A stretch of DNA of 64,000 bases, taken from positions 1 through 64,000 of the forward strand of contig JANWLB010000049.1 in the NCBI GenBank assembly GCA_025451095.1. The letters run 5' to 3'. Position numbers and translations under genes: made by a program. Origin of the DNA: Alphaproteobacteria bacterium. Its GTDB lineage: Bacteria; Pseudomonadota; Alphaproteobacteria; Micavibrionales; Micavibrionaceae. Shown here one piece after another: positions 44,018 to 54,217 of this stretch (positions are counted from its first letter, which is position 1; every line of letters begins with the position of its first letter). The notes under the pieces are model-generated. The model ran no database searches and was not told the origin of the DNA. It was given only the letters and a program-made list of their open reading frames with translations.

Positions 44018-45418
44018 ATGAAAAACCTGTTCCGTAGAAAACTTCCGGTGCCTGATGAAGGCGGTAACAGCCTGAAAAAATGCCTGGGCGCGTTTGATCT
44101 CACGCTGCTCGGGATCGGAGCCATCATCGGCACGGGTATTTTCGTTCTGACAGGTATCGCGGCGGCGACGCAGGCGGGCCCCGCGGTCGTGCTTTCTTTC
44201 GTTATTGCGGGTACGGCTTGCGCTTTCGCTGCTTTGTCCTATGCCGAACTGGCGGCAAGCATTGGCGGCTGCGGCAGCGCGTACGGCTATTCCTACGCGG
44301 CGTTTGGCGAGCTTCTGGCCTGGATCATCGGATGGGATCTGGTGCTTGAGTATGGAGTGGCTGTGGCGGCCGTGGCCAACGGCTGGTCGGGTTATTTCAA
44401 CAACGCGCTGACAGCGATCGGGCTCGGGCTGCCGGATATGCTGATCAAGGGACCGTTCGCAGGCGGCCTTGTCAATCTTCCGGCGGTGGCGATCGTGCTT
44501 GTGCTGATGGGGATGCTGATCGTCGGTGTAAAGGAAAGCGCGCGTATCAACGCCATCATGGTCTTTGTAAAACTTCTCACCATCAGCGTGTTTATTGCCG
44601 TGGCGCTGTTCAACATCCACCCCGCCAACTGGCAGCCTTTTATGCCCTTCGGCTGGTTCGATCACACGGCCGACGGCAAGACGATCGGCGTACTGGCGGG
44701 CGCATCGCTGGTGTTCTTCGCATATGTCGGTTTCGATGCCGTGTCCACGGCGGTTGAGGAAACGCATAATCCACAAAAAGACGTGCCAACCGGCATTCTG
44801 GCATCGCTGGTGTTCTGTACGGTGATTTATATCGTCGTTTCAGGGCTGCTGACCGGCGTCGTGTCTTATACAGAGCTGAATGTTTCATCACCGGTGGCGC
44901 ATGCCCTGCATCTTCTGGGCGTTAACTGGGCTTCGGCGCTGGTTGCGACCGGTGTCATCACGGGTCTGACGACGGTTATGCTCGTTCTGTATTATGGGCT
45001 GACGCGGATCATCTTCGCAATGTCGCGGGATGGTCTTCTGCCGCCGTTCTTTGCCACGGTTAACGAAAAAACCCATACACCCGTGCGTACCACGGTCATG
45101 TGCGGGGTGATCATGGCCATCATGGCGGGGTTCATCCCGTTGGGCGCGCTGGCGGAGCTGGTGAATATCGGCACACTGGCGGCTTTCGTGCTGGTTTGCG
45201 GCGGCGTGATTGTGTTGCGGCGCCTTCATCCCGAGATGCCGCGGCCGTTCAAAATGAAAGGCGGCATTATTCTGCCCGTGCTGGGCGTGTTGTCCTGCGG
45301 GGCTCTGATCGCCTTCCTGCCCCTGGTCACGCATCTGCGTTTTCTGCTCTGGCTGGCGGTGGGAATCGTCATCTATTTTTCCTATTCCGTGCGTCACAGC
45401 AAGCTGAATGCGGCGTGA
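44018..45418 (+). CDS. APC-superfamily amino acid permease
   Basis: Twelve membrane helices of the cationic amino acid transporter/YfnA type. GIGAIIGTGIFVLTGIAA (about residues 32-49) is the unwound substrate helix 1, followed by GPAVVLSFVIAG and AALSYAELAAS. VFFAYVGFDAVSTAVEETHN is the helix 6-7 hallmark. Later LPPFFATVNEKTHTPVRTT is the conserved loop. 466 aa. The long loop after helix 4 (NALTAIGLGLPDML) is usual. Substrate cannot be told from sequence. GGGGAGATCTG precedes the ATG. Confidence 0.9.
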   Translation: MKNLFRRKLPVPDEGGNSLKKCLGAFDLTLLGIGAIIGTGIFVLTGIAAATQAGPAVVLSFVIAGTACAFAALSYAELAASIGGCGSAYGYSYAAFGELLAWIIGWDLVLEYGVAVAAVANGWSGYFNNALTAIGLGLPDMLIKGPFAGGLVNLPAVAIVLVLMGMLIVGVKESARINAIMVFVKLLTISVFIAVALFNIHPANWQPFMPFGWFDHTADGKTIGVLAGASLVFFAYVGFDAVSTAVEETHNPQKDVPTGILASLVFCTVIYIVVSGLLTGVVSYTELNVSSPVAHALHLLGVNWASALVATGVITGLTTVMLVLYYGLTRIIFAMSRDGLLPPFFATVNEKTHTPVRTTVMCGVIMAIMAGFIPLGALAELVNIGTLAAFVLVCGGVIVLRRLHPEMPRPFKMKGGIILPVLGVLSCGALIAFLPLVTHLRFLLWLAVGIVIYFSYSVRHSKLNAA

Positions 45419-45595
45419 AACAATCCACAGGAAATTTACTGGCGCAGAAGCCTTAAAAAACAATATTTGACAGGCTCTTGCGCCGGTTTCTTGTGCGCTT
45501 TTCTGAGGTGGTGCCCTTGTGCGTGTTCAGGCTTCATGCCTATATACGCTTGAATTTTCATTATTTTTAATTTTGCAGCGCAGGAGTAGGCCGCG

Positions 45596-48500
45596 ATGAA
45601 GAATCCGTCCACCATCAGGCAGGGAAAGCACGTCTCTGAAAAGAAAAGCAGCGTGGACGATACCCCGCCCGCCGGTGAGGAAGAGGCAGCGTCTGTATCC
45701 GAGGTGTCGGCCAAAAAGGTTGAGGAGCTGCGCGAAAAAGTATCGAGCCTCAAGAGCTTGCGGATTACTTCTGTGAAAGAAGATCAGGCCACCTTACGTG
45801 ACGGCGGCAGTGCCAGTTTCCAGATCCGTGCCTCGCGCCGTGATCCCGAAGGGCTGATGTCTTCGGTGGCCCAGCGCGATCTGCCGGAACCCGATCCCGT
45901 TCTTGTCCCTAATCCCGTGAACAACCTTCCGGTCGAGCGCCCGCTCTGGCAGCGCATGGCGAGCTATGGCGGGTTGTTCCTGACCTTGTTCTGGCTGGTA
46001 TTCTGCTTCAGCTGCATGCTGACCAGCTACGGTTTTTCCGGCCTGACCACGCTGACCCTGCCGCAGGTTGGCGCCCTGCTTGCGGGCGTTTTATCGCCTG
46101 TAGCCCTGTTCTGGATGATTTTGAGCCAGATGCAGCGCGATGCGGACATGCAGCGTTACGCCCAGGCTCTGCGCAGCGAGCTGCAGTCCATCATCTTCCC
46201 CTCGGAGGAGCGTTCCTACCGTGTCAGCAAGGACATTGAACGTCTTTGCGCACAGGCGGGGGAGCTGGCATCAGCGTCCAAGACTGTAATCGTGGCGATT
46301 AACCGCGCGCGGCAGGGTTTGCGCAACGAGATCCGCGATTTCGTCGGCGTCTCCAAGAAAACCGAGTTTCACATCGATCGCCTGGCGGAAACGCTGAGCG
46401 ACAAAGCAGGCAAGCTGCTGGCGCTGACCGACGATATTGAAGCCCGTACGGCCATCATCGGCAGCAAGGCGCAGGCCGGTGTCGATTCCTGGTCTCTGGC
46501 AACGGCTTCGGTGCTTGAGCGCGCCTCCGAAATGGAAGCCGCCATGGGCCGCGGTGCGGATAAAATCCTGAAAGCCGCGCGCGATGCGGACGACATGGCG
46601 ACAGAAGTTGATCAGCATCTCGACGCCAGTTTCGGCAAGCTGAACAAGTCGGTCGACCGCGTTGCGGAACGTCTGAAAGCGGTCAGCAGCGAGTTTGATC
46701 AGCACACCAAGGGTCTGTTCGACGCAGCCGACCAGATCTCCGGCGAGGCTTTGAGTCTCTCCGATACGATCCGCGGCCAGATTGAAGGTCTGGACGATGC
46801 GGCAGCGCGCACGATCGAAGCCATGCAGCGTTCAAGCCAGACGATCTCCGACCAGCGCACGGCGCTTGATAATGGCACAGAAAAGCTGGAAGAGCAGGCG
46901 GACCGTATCGCCGGTCTGATCGGCTCCAGCATTGGTGGCATCAACACCGCGGCCGAGGAGCTGGGCGATCAGGCTATGAAGCTCGAGAACCGCCTGAGCA
47001 CACAGGGCGACAGGTTGCGCGAAACGGCCCGCGGCCTGGTCCGGGAGGCGGAGTCTATCGAGGGCGCGGGACCGGCTGCAGCGAACAAGCTGAGCGAGGC
47101 CATGGCCATCGCGCTTTCGGGTGTCGAGACGATCAACGCCGGCGTACGCCGCGCAGTTGAGTTGCTGGAAAAAACAGCCCGCTCCTCTGAGCAGCGGGCC
47201 GAGACCCTGATCAAGACCGCTGACGAGCAGATCAGCAGACTGAACGAGAGCAACGACAATAGCGTTTCCGGTATTGCAAAAATCGTTTCAGTGCTGGATG
47301 ACAGTCGGGACCGGATCGAAACCGCTTCGCGCCTGACGCACGAGCAGGTGGAGAAAATGTCCGGATCCATGGAAACCCAGGTTGAAAAGGTCGGCGCTTC
47401 GGCGGCAGACATGATCAGCCGGCTCGAGTCCGTTCAGCTGGCGCTTGAGCGACCGCTGCGTGAAATGGGAACGGCGGTTGCCGAGGCCGATAATCGCCAC
47501 CAGCAGATTGAAGAAACGCTGCGCCGCCGCGTCTCGGACCTGAACGAGGCCAGCGACAAGGCCAAGGAAAGTGCCGAGTATGTCCGCAATATACTCAAAG
47601 GCCAGGCGCAGGATATTTCCACCATTGCTGGCCAGATTTCCGGCCATACGCGCAGCATCAGCGAACAAATGGAGCAGCAGAAGAATGCTCTGAATACTGA
47701 AATCCGCGCCTCCTTGAGCGGCATCAGCCAGGTCCGTGAAGCGCTGGAAGAACAGGCGGCGCGCCTGTCCACCCTGTCCGACGGCGCTGTTGAGGATATC
47801 GTTCGTCTGGAAGGTCAGATCGCCGGACGTTGTAAAGAAGTAGGTGCGGCTACCGGACGGGCGCTGGAAGAGCTGGTCCGCCTTGATGAATCACTCTCAG
47901 GCCGGACAATCAATCTCAAAAAAGCCAGTGCAGAAACCGTGGACGCCGTCCAGACGGTCATGGACGCGCTGGAGCGTACGGCGAGCGGGTTTGAGCCCGT
48001 GTTTGGAAATGCGATGGAGAAGGCGGAAATGGCACAGATTCGCTTCCAGCATCTTCATACGGATTTCTCCACCTCTGCGGAAAGCAATCTTGAAAAGCTG
48101 CGTCAGATTGGCGTGCTGTTCGACACGCGCCTCGACACAATGCGTGACGGCGCCGACAAGGCGGCCGGAATCCTTCAGTCTGCGAGCGATAATATGCGTT
48201 CGCGGGTCGAGGATATAGAGCGCGCGGCGCTGTCGGCCGGCGACAAGATGCGGGACATTGAAAAGGCGCTTGAGAACCAGTCCTCTGACATCCATCTTCT
48301 GACGGATCAGGCGCTGATCAAAACGGAAAACATCCAGAAGGCGATCAATGAGCAGTTCCATGAACTTTCGGAATCCGTAGGCCAGTCGCTGGCGCGGATT
48401 GCCGATGTCGGGGCGGAGCTGGGCAAGACGTCGCGGCAGATCGATGAAATTACCGAGCGTGCCGTGATGTCCTTTGACAAGGCAGGCACGATGGCGCGTG

Positions 48501-49435
48501 ATCAGGGCGAAGGCCTGAGTATCATGACCAGCAAGGCGGCTGTGGCGGCGGACGAAATGTCCCAGCGCGTGCGTCGCCAGGCGGAGCTTCTGATGGAATC
48601 GGCGAAGGAAGTTTTGACCGAGATCAAGAAGGCGGGCGACAGTTTCGGTCTGCGCGTGCGTGAAATGTCCGATCACCTGAGTGTGGCGCTCAGGACGTCT
48701 CAGTCCTATACGGAGGAGATGCGCGGCCAGGCGGATCTTGTCTCCGGCGCATCGCTGCGTTCGGCCGACCAGATCAGCAAGGCGGTTTCAAGTCTTACCG
48801 GACAGCTGGAAGGTATCAGCAGCGCGACGGGCGTTGTCGTTGCCAATATCGGACAGACCCGCAAGACGCTGGAAAGCGAATCTGATCGTCTGGTCAGTGC
48901 ATCTGAAATGGCGATTACGGCTGCGAACGAGGCATCGTCGTCTTTCAGCCGCCAGTCGACCGCCTTGTTCAAGGCAGTCGAGGATGCAACGCAAAGCATC
49001 GACAAGATCCGTCAGGAAGAAGGTCGCGCCCAGCGCGAGGCGTTTTTGTCCTCGGCCAAATTTATTGTGGAGAGCCTGCATTCCCTGTCCGTGGATCTCA
49101 CCCGTATTCTGGATGGCGAGATACCGGAGAAAGCCTGGAAGGCTTTCCAGAAGGGCGATGTCGCTGCCTTTACGCGGCGTCTGGCCCAGCTGGGCGACGA
49201 ACTGCCGGCAGAGAAAGTGCGCGACAAGTTCCTCTCGGATGGTGAATTCCGCAGCTATGTCCAGCGCTTCATCCGTCTGTTCGACGAGGTGTTCGAGCAG
49301 GCCGTGGCCAACGATCACGGCGATTTGCTGGGTGCGACCTTCCTGTCGAGCGACATAGGCCGTCTGTATCAGACGCTATGCACTGCCGCTGGCCGCGAAC
49401 CGCGCACGAAACGCGAGGAACGCCGCGCGGCATAA
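45596..49435 (+). CDS. Large membrane-anchored coiled-coil protein, TipN-like, 1279 aa
   Basis: A charged N-terminal 110 residues precede two membrane spans (about 121-145, GLFLTLFWLVFCFSCML, and 155-178, LLAGVLSPVALFWMIL). The next 950 residues are almost entirely heptad-like helix with repeats of GxxDA/Q-type patterns (e.g. DQISGEALSLSDTIRGQIEG, AEELGDQAMKLENRLSTQG). A conserved globular end follows (residues about 1150-1260: FIVESLHSLSVDLTRILDGE, FLSDGEFRSYVQRFIRLFDE, FLSSDIGRLYQTLCTAAGRE). This layout resembles the alphaproteobacterial TipN-type polarity proteins and 'kinesin-like' proteins. Both ends should face the cytoplasm. CAGGAG precedes the ATG. Confidence 0.7.
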   Translation: MKNPSTIRQGKHVSEKKSSVDDTPPAGEEEAASVSEVSAKKVEELREKVSSLKSLRITSVKEDQATLRDGGSASFQIRASRRDPEGLMSSVAQRDLPEPDPVLVPNPVNNLPVERPLWQRMASYGGLFLTLFWLVFCFSCMLTSYGFSGLTTLTLPQVGALLAGVLSPVALFWMILSQMQRDADMQRYAQALRSELQSIIFPSEERSYRVSKDIERLCAQAGELASASKTVIVAINRARQGLRNEIRDFVGVSKKTEFHIDRLAETLSDKAGKLLALTDDIEARTAIIGSKAQAGVDSWSLATASVLERASEMEAAMGRGADKILKAARDADDMATEVDQHLDASFGKLNKSVDRVAERLKAVSSEFDQHTKGLFDAADQISGEALSLSDTIRGQIEGLDDAAARTIEAMQRSSQTISDQRTALDNGTEKLEEQADRIAGLIGSSIGGINTAAEELGDQAMKLENRLSTQGDRLRETARGLVREAESIEGAGPAAANKLSEAMAIALSGVETINAGVRRAVELLEKTARSSEQRAETLIKTADEQISRLNESNDNSVSGIAKIVSVLDDSRDRIETASRLTHEQVEKMSGSMETQVEKVGASAADMISRLESVQLALERPLREMGTAVAEADNRHQQIEETLRRRVSDLNEASDKAKESAEYVRNILKGQAQDISTIAGQISGHTRSISEQMEQQKNALNTEIRASLSGISQVREALEEQAARLSTLSDGAVEDIVRLEGQIAGRCKEVGAATGRALEELVRLDESLSGRTINLKKASAETVDAVQTVMDALERTASGFEPVFGNAMEKAEMAQIRFQHLHTDFSTSAESNLEKLRQIGVLFDTRLDTMRDGADKAAGILQSASDNMRSRVEDIERAALSAGDKMRDIEKALENQSSDIHLLTDQALIKTENIQKAINEQFHELSESVGQSLARIADVGAELGKTSRQIDEITERAVMSFDKAGTMARDQGEGLSIMTSKAAVAADEMSQRVRRQAELLMESAKEVLTEIKKAGDSFGLRVREMSDHLSVALRTSQSYTEEMRGQADLVSGASLRSADQISKAVSSLTGQLEGISSATGVVVANIGQTRKTLESESDRLVSASEMAITAANEASSSFSRQSTALFKAVEDATQSIDKIRQEEGRAQREAFLSSAKFIVESLHSLSVDLTRILDGEIPEKAWKAFQKGDVAAFTRRLAQLGDELPAEKVRDKFLSDGEFRSYVQRFIRLFDEVFEQAVANDHGDLLGATFLSSDIGRLYQTLCTAAGREPRTKREERRAA

Positions 49436-49587
49436 GGGGAATCGGGGACGCCCGCATTTATCATAATTTTCAGGCCTTCAAGGGCATCAACCTGTTGATT
49501 ATTCGTCATATTCAGGCGATAATCTTTTGTTGATACTCTTCCTCTACCCTGAAATCAGGGGCATTTAACCGCAAGGGCGCCGTGTTC

Positions 49588-50520
49588 ATGGCCAAGACCA
49601 AATTCTGTCAGGGCATATCCGACATCTCCGACAGCTATAACGCCTTTATCCTCGACCAGTGGGGTGTGCTCCATAATGGGGATGAGCCTTATGATGGCGT
49701 GCTCGACTGTCTGCGCGAGCTGAAAGAGCGTAAGAAATTCATTATTATCCTCTCGAACTCCGGCAAGCGGTCCGAGGTAAATAAGGAAAACCTCAAAAAA
49801 CTGGGAATTGGTTCCGGTCTGTATGACATGATCGTCACGTCCGGCGAAATGACATGGCAGGGCCTGAAAGACCAGAAGGAGGGTTTTTTTCAGGGCATGG
49901 GTAAAAAATGCTTCCTGCTAAGCCGTGGCGGCGACCGTTCGATTGTCGATGGGCTGGATATTGAAGTGGTGGATAAGATCGAGGATGCCACGTTCCTGAT
50001 GATCAGCGGCTCCGACGCGCCAAAACAGAATATGGTCAATTACTATGAGCCCATTCTTAAGACGGCGGTGCGCCGGCGCCTGAAGGCCATTTGCGCCAAC
50101 CCGGACGGCCGGGCGCTGCTGGGTGATAATTACGTCATGGGACCCGGCCTTATTGCGCGCCGTTATGAAGATTTCGGCGGGGTCGTTCACTATATCGGCA
50201 AGCCGCACAAGCCGATCTTTCACCATTGCATCAAGATCCTGCAGGATAAGGAAATTTATCCCGGTCAGACGGTCATGGTCGGCGACACGATGGCGCACGA
50301 CATTATCGGGGCGGCCTCCGTCAATATTGATACCTGCATGGTTAAGAACGGCATGCATATGGGCGCCTTCAAGAATTGCCATTCGCCGGCCGATGTTGAC
50401 CGTGCGCTGAATATCCTGACACTTCAGTATAACAACGTACGGCCGACTTTCCTTGTGGATCGTCTGAAATGGGGCAAGGCGCTGCCCGACCGCAAGCACA
50501 AGAAGCGCAAGCTCATCTAG
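49588..50520 (+). CDS. HAD-superfamily class IIA hydrolase (TIGR01459 type)
   Basis: Class IIA HAD phosphatase. The nucleophile Asp is in NAFILDQWGVLHNGDEPYDG; motif II Ser in IIILSNSGKRSEVN; the cap is of the NagD type; motif III/IV lies in GKPHKPIFHHCIKI and VMVGDTMAHDIIGAASVNID. 310 aa from ATG 49588; an in-frame GTG 49582 would add two residues and has better spacing from AAGGG. A hairpin CCCTG-AAAT-CAGGG (49547-49560) lies just upstream. The C-terminal stretch is strongly basic (PDRKHKKRKL). Substrate unknown. It may be transcribed with the coiled-coil gene 150 bases upstream. Confidence 0.85.
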   Translation: MAKTKFCQGISDISDSYNAFILDQWGVLHNGDEPYDGVLDCLRELKERKKFIIILSNSGKRSEVNKENLKKLGIGSGLYDMIVTSGEMTWQGLKDQKEGFFQGMGKKCFLLSRGGDRSIVDGLDIEVVDKIEDATFLMISGSDAPKQNMVNYYEPILKTAVRRRLKAICANPDGRALLGDNYVMGPGLIARRYEDFGGVVHYIGKPHKPIFHHCIKILQDKEIYPGQTVMVGDTMAHDIIGAASVNIDTCMVKNGMHMGAFKNCHSPADVDRALNILTLQYNNVRPTFLVDRLKWGKALPDRKHKKRKLI

Positions 50521-50542
50521 GAATTTTCTTCTTGTTGGTGTG

Positions 50543-51565
50543 CTACCGGCTTCCCGGGTCGTCGCCCTGCTGCTGCATGGCTGGCGGCAGAAGGATTTCC
50601 ATGGCTGCCCGGATCTCGGGCATGGCGCGCTCGACGGCGGCCTCACCTTCCTCGATCATCTCTTTCGAGCGTTCAAACTCGAGCGGACCGATATGGCCGA
50701 TGCGTGGCTTGATGTGCACATCAGGCGGGTCGCCGGCCAGGCGCGAGCGGGTCAGGCGGTCCTGAATGATGTTCAGGGATGAAATCATGACACCGAACAA
50801 ACTGGGATTATCGGCTTCGCGGCGGAACATTTTTTTGGTCAGGGTGCCTGAAAAGAACGTCTTTTGGTCCTCGGGTGATACATCCTTGTCGTTGAAGACA
50901 TCGAAGCCGACGATGGTCTGATAGGTCTGGCCGGGTTTTGCCGACTTTCCTATCATATCGGCGTTCAGATCAATGGCTATCGTGACGCGCGCACCCAGCG
51001 CCTGACAGGGGGAAACAGGCACGGGATTGACCAGCGCGCCATCGACAAGGCGGCGGTTGTTGATCTCGACCGGTGGAAAAATGCCGGGCAGGGCAAAGGA
51101 AGCGCGCATGGCATCAATAAAATTTCCCTTGCGTAGCCAGACTTCATGGCCGGTGACGATATCGGCGGCGATGGCGACGAAAGGATAGGGCAGGTCTTCG
51201 ATCACCATATCGCCGAAATACTCTTTCAGGACGTCGGTCAGGCGGGCGCCGCCAATCATGCCCGCGCTGCGGACGCGGAAATCGAGATAGGAGAAAATTC
51301 GCCGCCGGTTGAGCGATTGGGCCCAGTCCTCAAATTCCTTGAACTTTCCCGCCAGGTAGCATCCGCCGACCAGTGCGCCGATAGATGTGCCGGCAATGAT
51401 GGTCGGGTGTATGTTGTGCCGCGCCAGGGCGCGCAGGGCGCCGATATGGGCAAATCCGCGCGCCATGCCGCTACCCAGCGCCAGTCCTATCTGGGGCTTG
51501 GGCTGCACCGGGCGCATCGGATCGCCGGGTTTAACGCCTTGTTTTTCTTGTGTTTCCTTGCTCAT
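50543..51565 (-). CDS. Patatin-like phospholipase (RssA/NTE type)
   Basis: Ser/Asp-dyad lipid hydrolase. The oxyanion loop is LALGSGMARGFAHIGALRAL, the nucleophile Ser lies in GTSIGALVGGCY and the Asp in RRLVDGALVNPVPVSPCQAL. 340 aa from ATG 51565; the in-frame extension to 51625 would overlap the divergent transporter gene and is unlikely. The middle has LPYPFVAIAADIVTGHEVWL. The C-terminal 60 residues are family-variable. The start is 40 bases from the divergent MsbA-like gene; both act on membrane lipids, so common control is possible. Confidence 0.9.
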   Translation of the reverse strand: MSKETQEKQGVKPGDPMRPVQPKPQIGLALGSGMARGFAHIGALRALARHNIHPTIIAGTSIGALVGGCYLAGKFKEFEDWAQSLNRRRIFSYLDFRVRSAGMIGGARLTDVLKEYFGDMVIEDLPYPFVAIAADIVTGHEVWLRKGNFIDAMRASFALPGIFPPVEINNRRLVDGALVNPVPVSPCQALGARVTIAIDLNADMIGKSAKPGQTYQTIVGFDVFNDKDVSPEDQKTFFSGTLTKKMFRREADNPSLFGVMISSLNIIQDRLTRSRLAGDPPDVHIKPRIGHIGPLEFERSKEMIEEGEAAVERAMPEIRAAMEILLPPAMQQQGDDPGSR

Positions 51566-51604
51566 ACTCTTACAGTAACCCTGATTGAAAGATAACATGA
51601 AACC

Positions 51605-53380
51605 ATGACTGAAAACACCCCCCAAATCCTGCGGCCCTTCGGCGCCTCCACCTGGTCAATGGTCCGGCGGCTGGTTGCTGCTTATCTGCGTCCTTATTTT
51701 AAAACCCTGGCGGGAGCGCTGTTTTTTATGTTTCTGGCCGCGGCCATGACGGCCGCGTTTGCCAAGCTGATCCAGCCGGTACTGGACGACGTTCTCGTCA
51801 GCCGTAAGGAAAACATGGTCATACCCATGGCGATTGCCGTCTTCTCCGTGTTTTTTATTAATGGCATTTCCTCCTATCTTCATACAGTCATGATGAACCG
51901 GATCGGCCAGTCGATTGTGACGGATGTCCAGCGCGACCTGTTTTCGCGCTTTATGGATTTAGACCTGAAGTTTTTTCATGAAAATCCCAGCGGCCAGCTG
52001 ATTGCCCGCATGATCAGTGACGTTCAGGTCATGCGGACGGCCGTATCTGAAAGCCTTACCGGCATTGGTGAGAGCTTTATGACCCTGATATTTCTGGCGA
52101 TTCTGATGTTTTCGCAGGATGCAAAGCTTGCTTTGATATCCTTTTGCGTTTTTCCGCCGGCGGCCGTTTTTGTCTCCCATCTCGGGCGGCGCCTGCGTAA
52201 AGTATCGAAGAGTATCCAGAAGGAAATCGGGGGCGTTTCGGATTCCCTTTCTCAGATATTTCTGGGCATGCGGCAGGTGAAGGCTTACAGCACCGAGAAT
52301 TTTGAACGAGACCGGTTCGCCCGCAAAGTGGAATCTGTCCGCAACATGTATTTCAAGAGCTATCGGATTGGAAACTTGTCCACTCCCGTTAATCAGACCC
52401 TGATTGGCATTGCCCTGACCGTTGTGATCATCTATGGCGGCCGTCAGGCGATCAAGGGCGAACTGACGGTGGGAGAGCTTATGTCGTTTATCGCGGCTTT
52501 TTCTCTTTCCTATGAGCCGCTCAAAAAGCTGGCCAAGCTCAACAACAACCTGCAGACAGGTCTGGGCGCGGCCGAGCGTGTGTTCGACATGCTGGATCGG
52601 CGCGCTTCCATCGTGAACCGGCCTGGGGCGCGGGAAGTGAAACTATCGCGGCCCGAGATCGTTTTTGATCATGTGACTTTTGCATATGGTTTTGATGAAG
52701 GCCACGCCCTCCGGGATGTATCCTTTACAGCGGCGGCTGGCAAGGTGACGGCGCTGGTCGGCCCTTCAGGCAGCGGCAAGACGACAGCCATGAATCTTGT
52801 CCCCCGCCTGTATGAGGCGACGTCGGGCCGGGTGCTGGTCGGCGGCGTCGATGTGCGCGACATAACTCTTGAATCGCTGCGCGGTCAGATAGCCCTTGTT
52901 TCCCAGGATATCACGATTTTTGACGACAGCGTCCGCGCCAATATTGCCTATGGCCGTCCGGACGCCACCGATGCCGAAGTCGAAGCCGCCGCCCGTGCCG
53001 CCGCAGCCGAGGAATTTATACGCAGTCTGCCCGAATCCTATGCCACGCGGCTGGGTGAGCAGGGCGTCAAGCTGTCCGGCGGCCAGCGCCAGCGCATCGC
53101 CATTGCCCGTGCCATTTTGCGCGATGCGCCGATCCTGCTTCTGGATGAAGCTACGTCGGCGCTTGACAATGAATCCGAGCGCGCTATCCAGGCCTCTCTG
53201 GAAAAGCTGCAAAAGGGGCGGACGACGCTTGTGATAGCTCACAGGCTTTCCACGGTTCAGAATGCCGATCACATTATCGTTCTGGAGAGGGGTCGTGTTG
53301 CGGAGATGGCCAGTCATGAGGAGCTGATGGGCAAAAGCGGAATCTATGCCCGCATGCATGCGGCAGGAATTTCGGGATAG
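51605..53380 (+). CDS. MsbA-type ABC exporter (lipid A/phospholipid flippase)
   Basis: Half-transporter with six N-terminal membrane helices (residues about 20-320) and a C-terminal ATPase. Walker A is GPSGSGKTTAMNLVPRLYEA, the signature LSGGQRQRIAIARAILRDAP, Walker B ILLLDEATSALDNESERAIQ and the H-loop IAHRLSTVQNAD. Coupling loops such as SQIFLGMRQVKAYSTEN and the FHENPSGQLIARMISDV motif match the MsbA/LmrA group. 591 aa. The alpha/beta hydrolase follows after 20 bases and could share the message. Export of lipid A is likely by family but not proven. Confidence 0.9.
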   Translation: MTENTPQILRPFGASTWSMVRRLVAAYLRPYFKTLAGALFFMFLAAAMTAAFAKLIQPVLDDVLVSRKENMVIPMAIAVFSVFFINGISSYLHTVMMNRIGQSIVTDVQRDLFSRFMDLDLKFFHENPSGQLIARMISDVQVMRTAVSESLTGIGESFMTLIFLAILMFSQDAKLALISFCVFPPAAVFVSHLGRRLRKVSKSIQKEIGGVSDSLSQIFLGMRQVKAYSTENFERDRFARKVESVRNMYFKSYRIGNLSTPVNQTLIGIALTVVIIYGGRQAIKGELTVGELMSFIAAFSLSYEPLKKLAKLNNNLQTGLGAAERVFDMLDRRASIVNRPGAREVKLSRPEIVFDHVTFAYGFDEGHALRDVSFTAAAGKVTALVGPSGSGKTTAMNLVPRLYEATSGRVLVGGVDVRDITLESLRGQIALVSQDITIFDDSVRANIAYGRPDATDAEVEAAARAAAAEEFIRSLPESYATRLGEQGVKLSGGQRQRIAIARAILRDAPILLLDEATSALDNESERAIQASLEKLQKGRTTLVIAHRLSTVQNADHIIVLERGRVAEMASHEELMGKSGIYARMHAAGISG

Positions 53381-53400
53381 CGCAAAAGGCGGGCACCTTA

Positions 53401-54216
53401 ATGATGGAAAAAAAGTCTATGATCCAGTTTGTCCTTACAATTTTTCTGATATATGGAGTTACGGCCTGCATGTTTTTATTCAACCAGCGCAATTTTATTT
53501 TTATTCCTGACCGGTCACGTCCGGATCCTGCCCATTTCGGGGCAGGCGACATGGGGGTGATCAGCGTGCGCACAGCCGATGGCCTTCCGCTGCAGGGCTG
53601 GTACAAGGCGCCGGCGGCGGGGCAGCCGGTCATCCTTATGTTTCATGGCAATGCCGGCCATATCGGTATCCGCGTCTTCAAAATCCGCCCGTTTCTTGCT
53701 GCGGGCTACGGGGTGCTTTTAGCTGAATACCGCGCCTATGGCGGTAATCCGGGCAAGCCGTCGGAGGAGGGGTTTTACGAGGACGCGCGCGGTTATCTGA
53801 GCTGGCTCGGCGCGCAGGGCGTTCCGCCTGAGAAGGTTGTTTTGTATGGCGAATCGCTGGGCACGGGCGTGTCGGTGAAAATGGCGGCGGAATTTCCGGG
53901 GATCAGGGGTCTGGTGCTGGAGGCTCCGTTTACCAGCATGACGGACGTCGTCAGAAAGCACGTGCCCTACATGCCGGTATCGCTTCTTCTGAAGGACAGG
54001 TTCGACAGCCTGTCCCGCATTGGTGACGTAAAAACGCCACTTCTTATAGTTCACGGCACGGCGGATTCAATCGTGCCCTATGCCCTGGGAAAGGCCCTGT
54101 TCGACCATGCGTCCGAGCCCAAGCAGATGGAAACTTACGCGGCGGGCGGGCATAACGATCTGTACAGGTATGGCGTTGCCACGCGTATTCTGACGTTCCT
54201 GGAAAATTTGAAATAA
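53401..54216 (+). CDS. Alpha/beta hydrolase (BEM46-like)
   Basis: An N-terminal membrane anchor (FVLTIFLIYGVTACMFLF, residues 9-26) precedes a serine hydrolase domain. Nucleophile Ser in VVLYGESLGTGVSVKMAAEF, Asp in LLIVHGTADSIVPYALGK and His in AAGGHNDLYRYG form the triad; LMFHGNAGHIGIRV has the oxyanion loop. The order resembles BEM46/ABHD-type lipases. 271 aa. Likely faces the periplasm. It ends two bases before the convergent cobT-like gene. Confidence 0.85.
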   Translation: MMEKKSMIQFVLTIFLIYGVTACMFLFNQRNFIFIPDRSRPDPAHFGAGDMGVISVRTADGLPLQGWYKAPAAGQPVILMFHGNAGHIGIRVFKIRPFLAAGYGVLLAEYRAYGGNPGKPSEEGFYEDARGYLSWLGAQGVPPEKVVLYGESLGTGVSVKMAAEFPGIRGLVLEAPFTSMTDVVRKHVPYMPVSLLLKDRFDSLSRIGDVKTPLLIVHGTADSIVPYALGKALFDHASEPKQMETYAAGGHNDLYRYGVATRILTFLENLK

Positions 54217-54217
54217 T

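Noticed and set aside
45467-45500. TTGACA promoter before the coiled-coil gene
   Set aside because: The -35 is perfect but no acceptable -10 is found 16-18 bases downstream.
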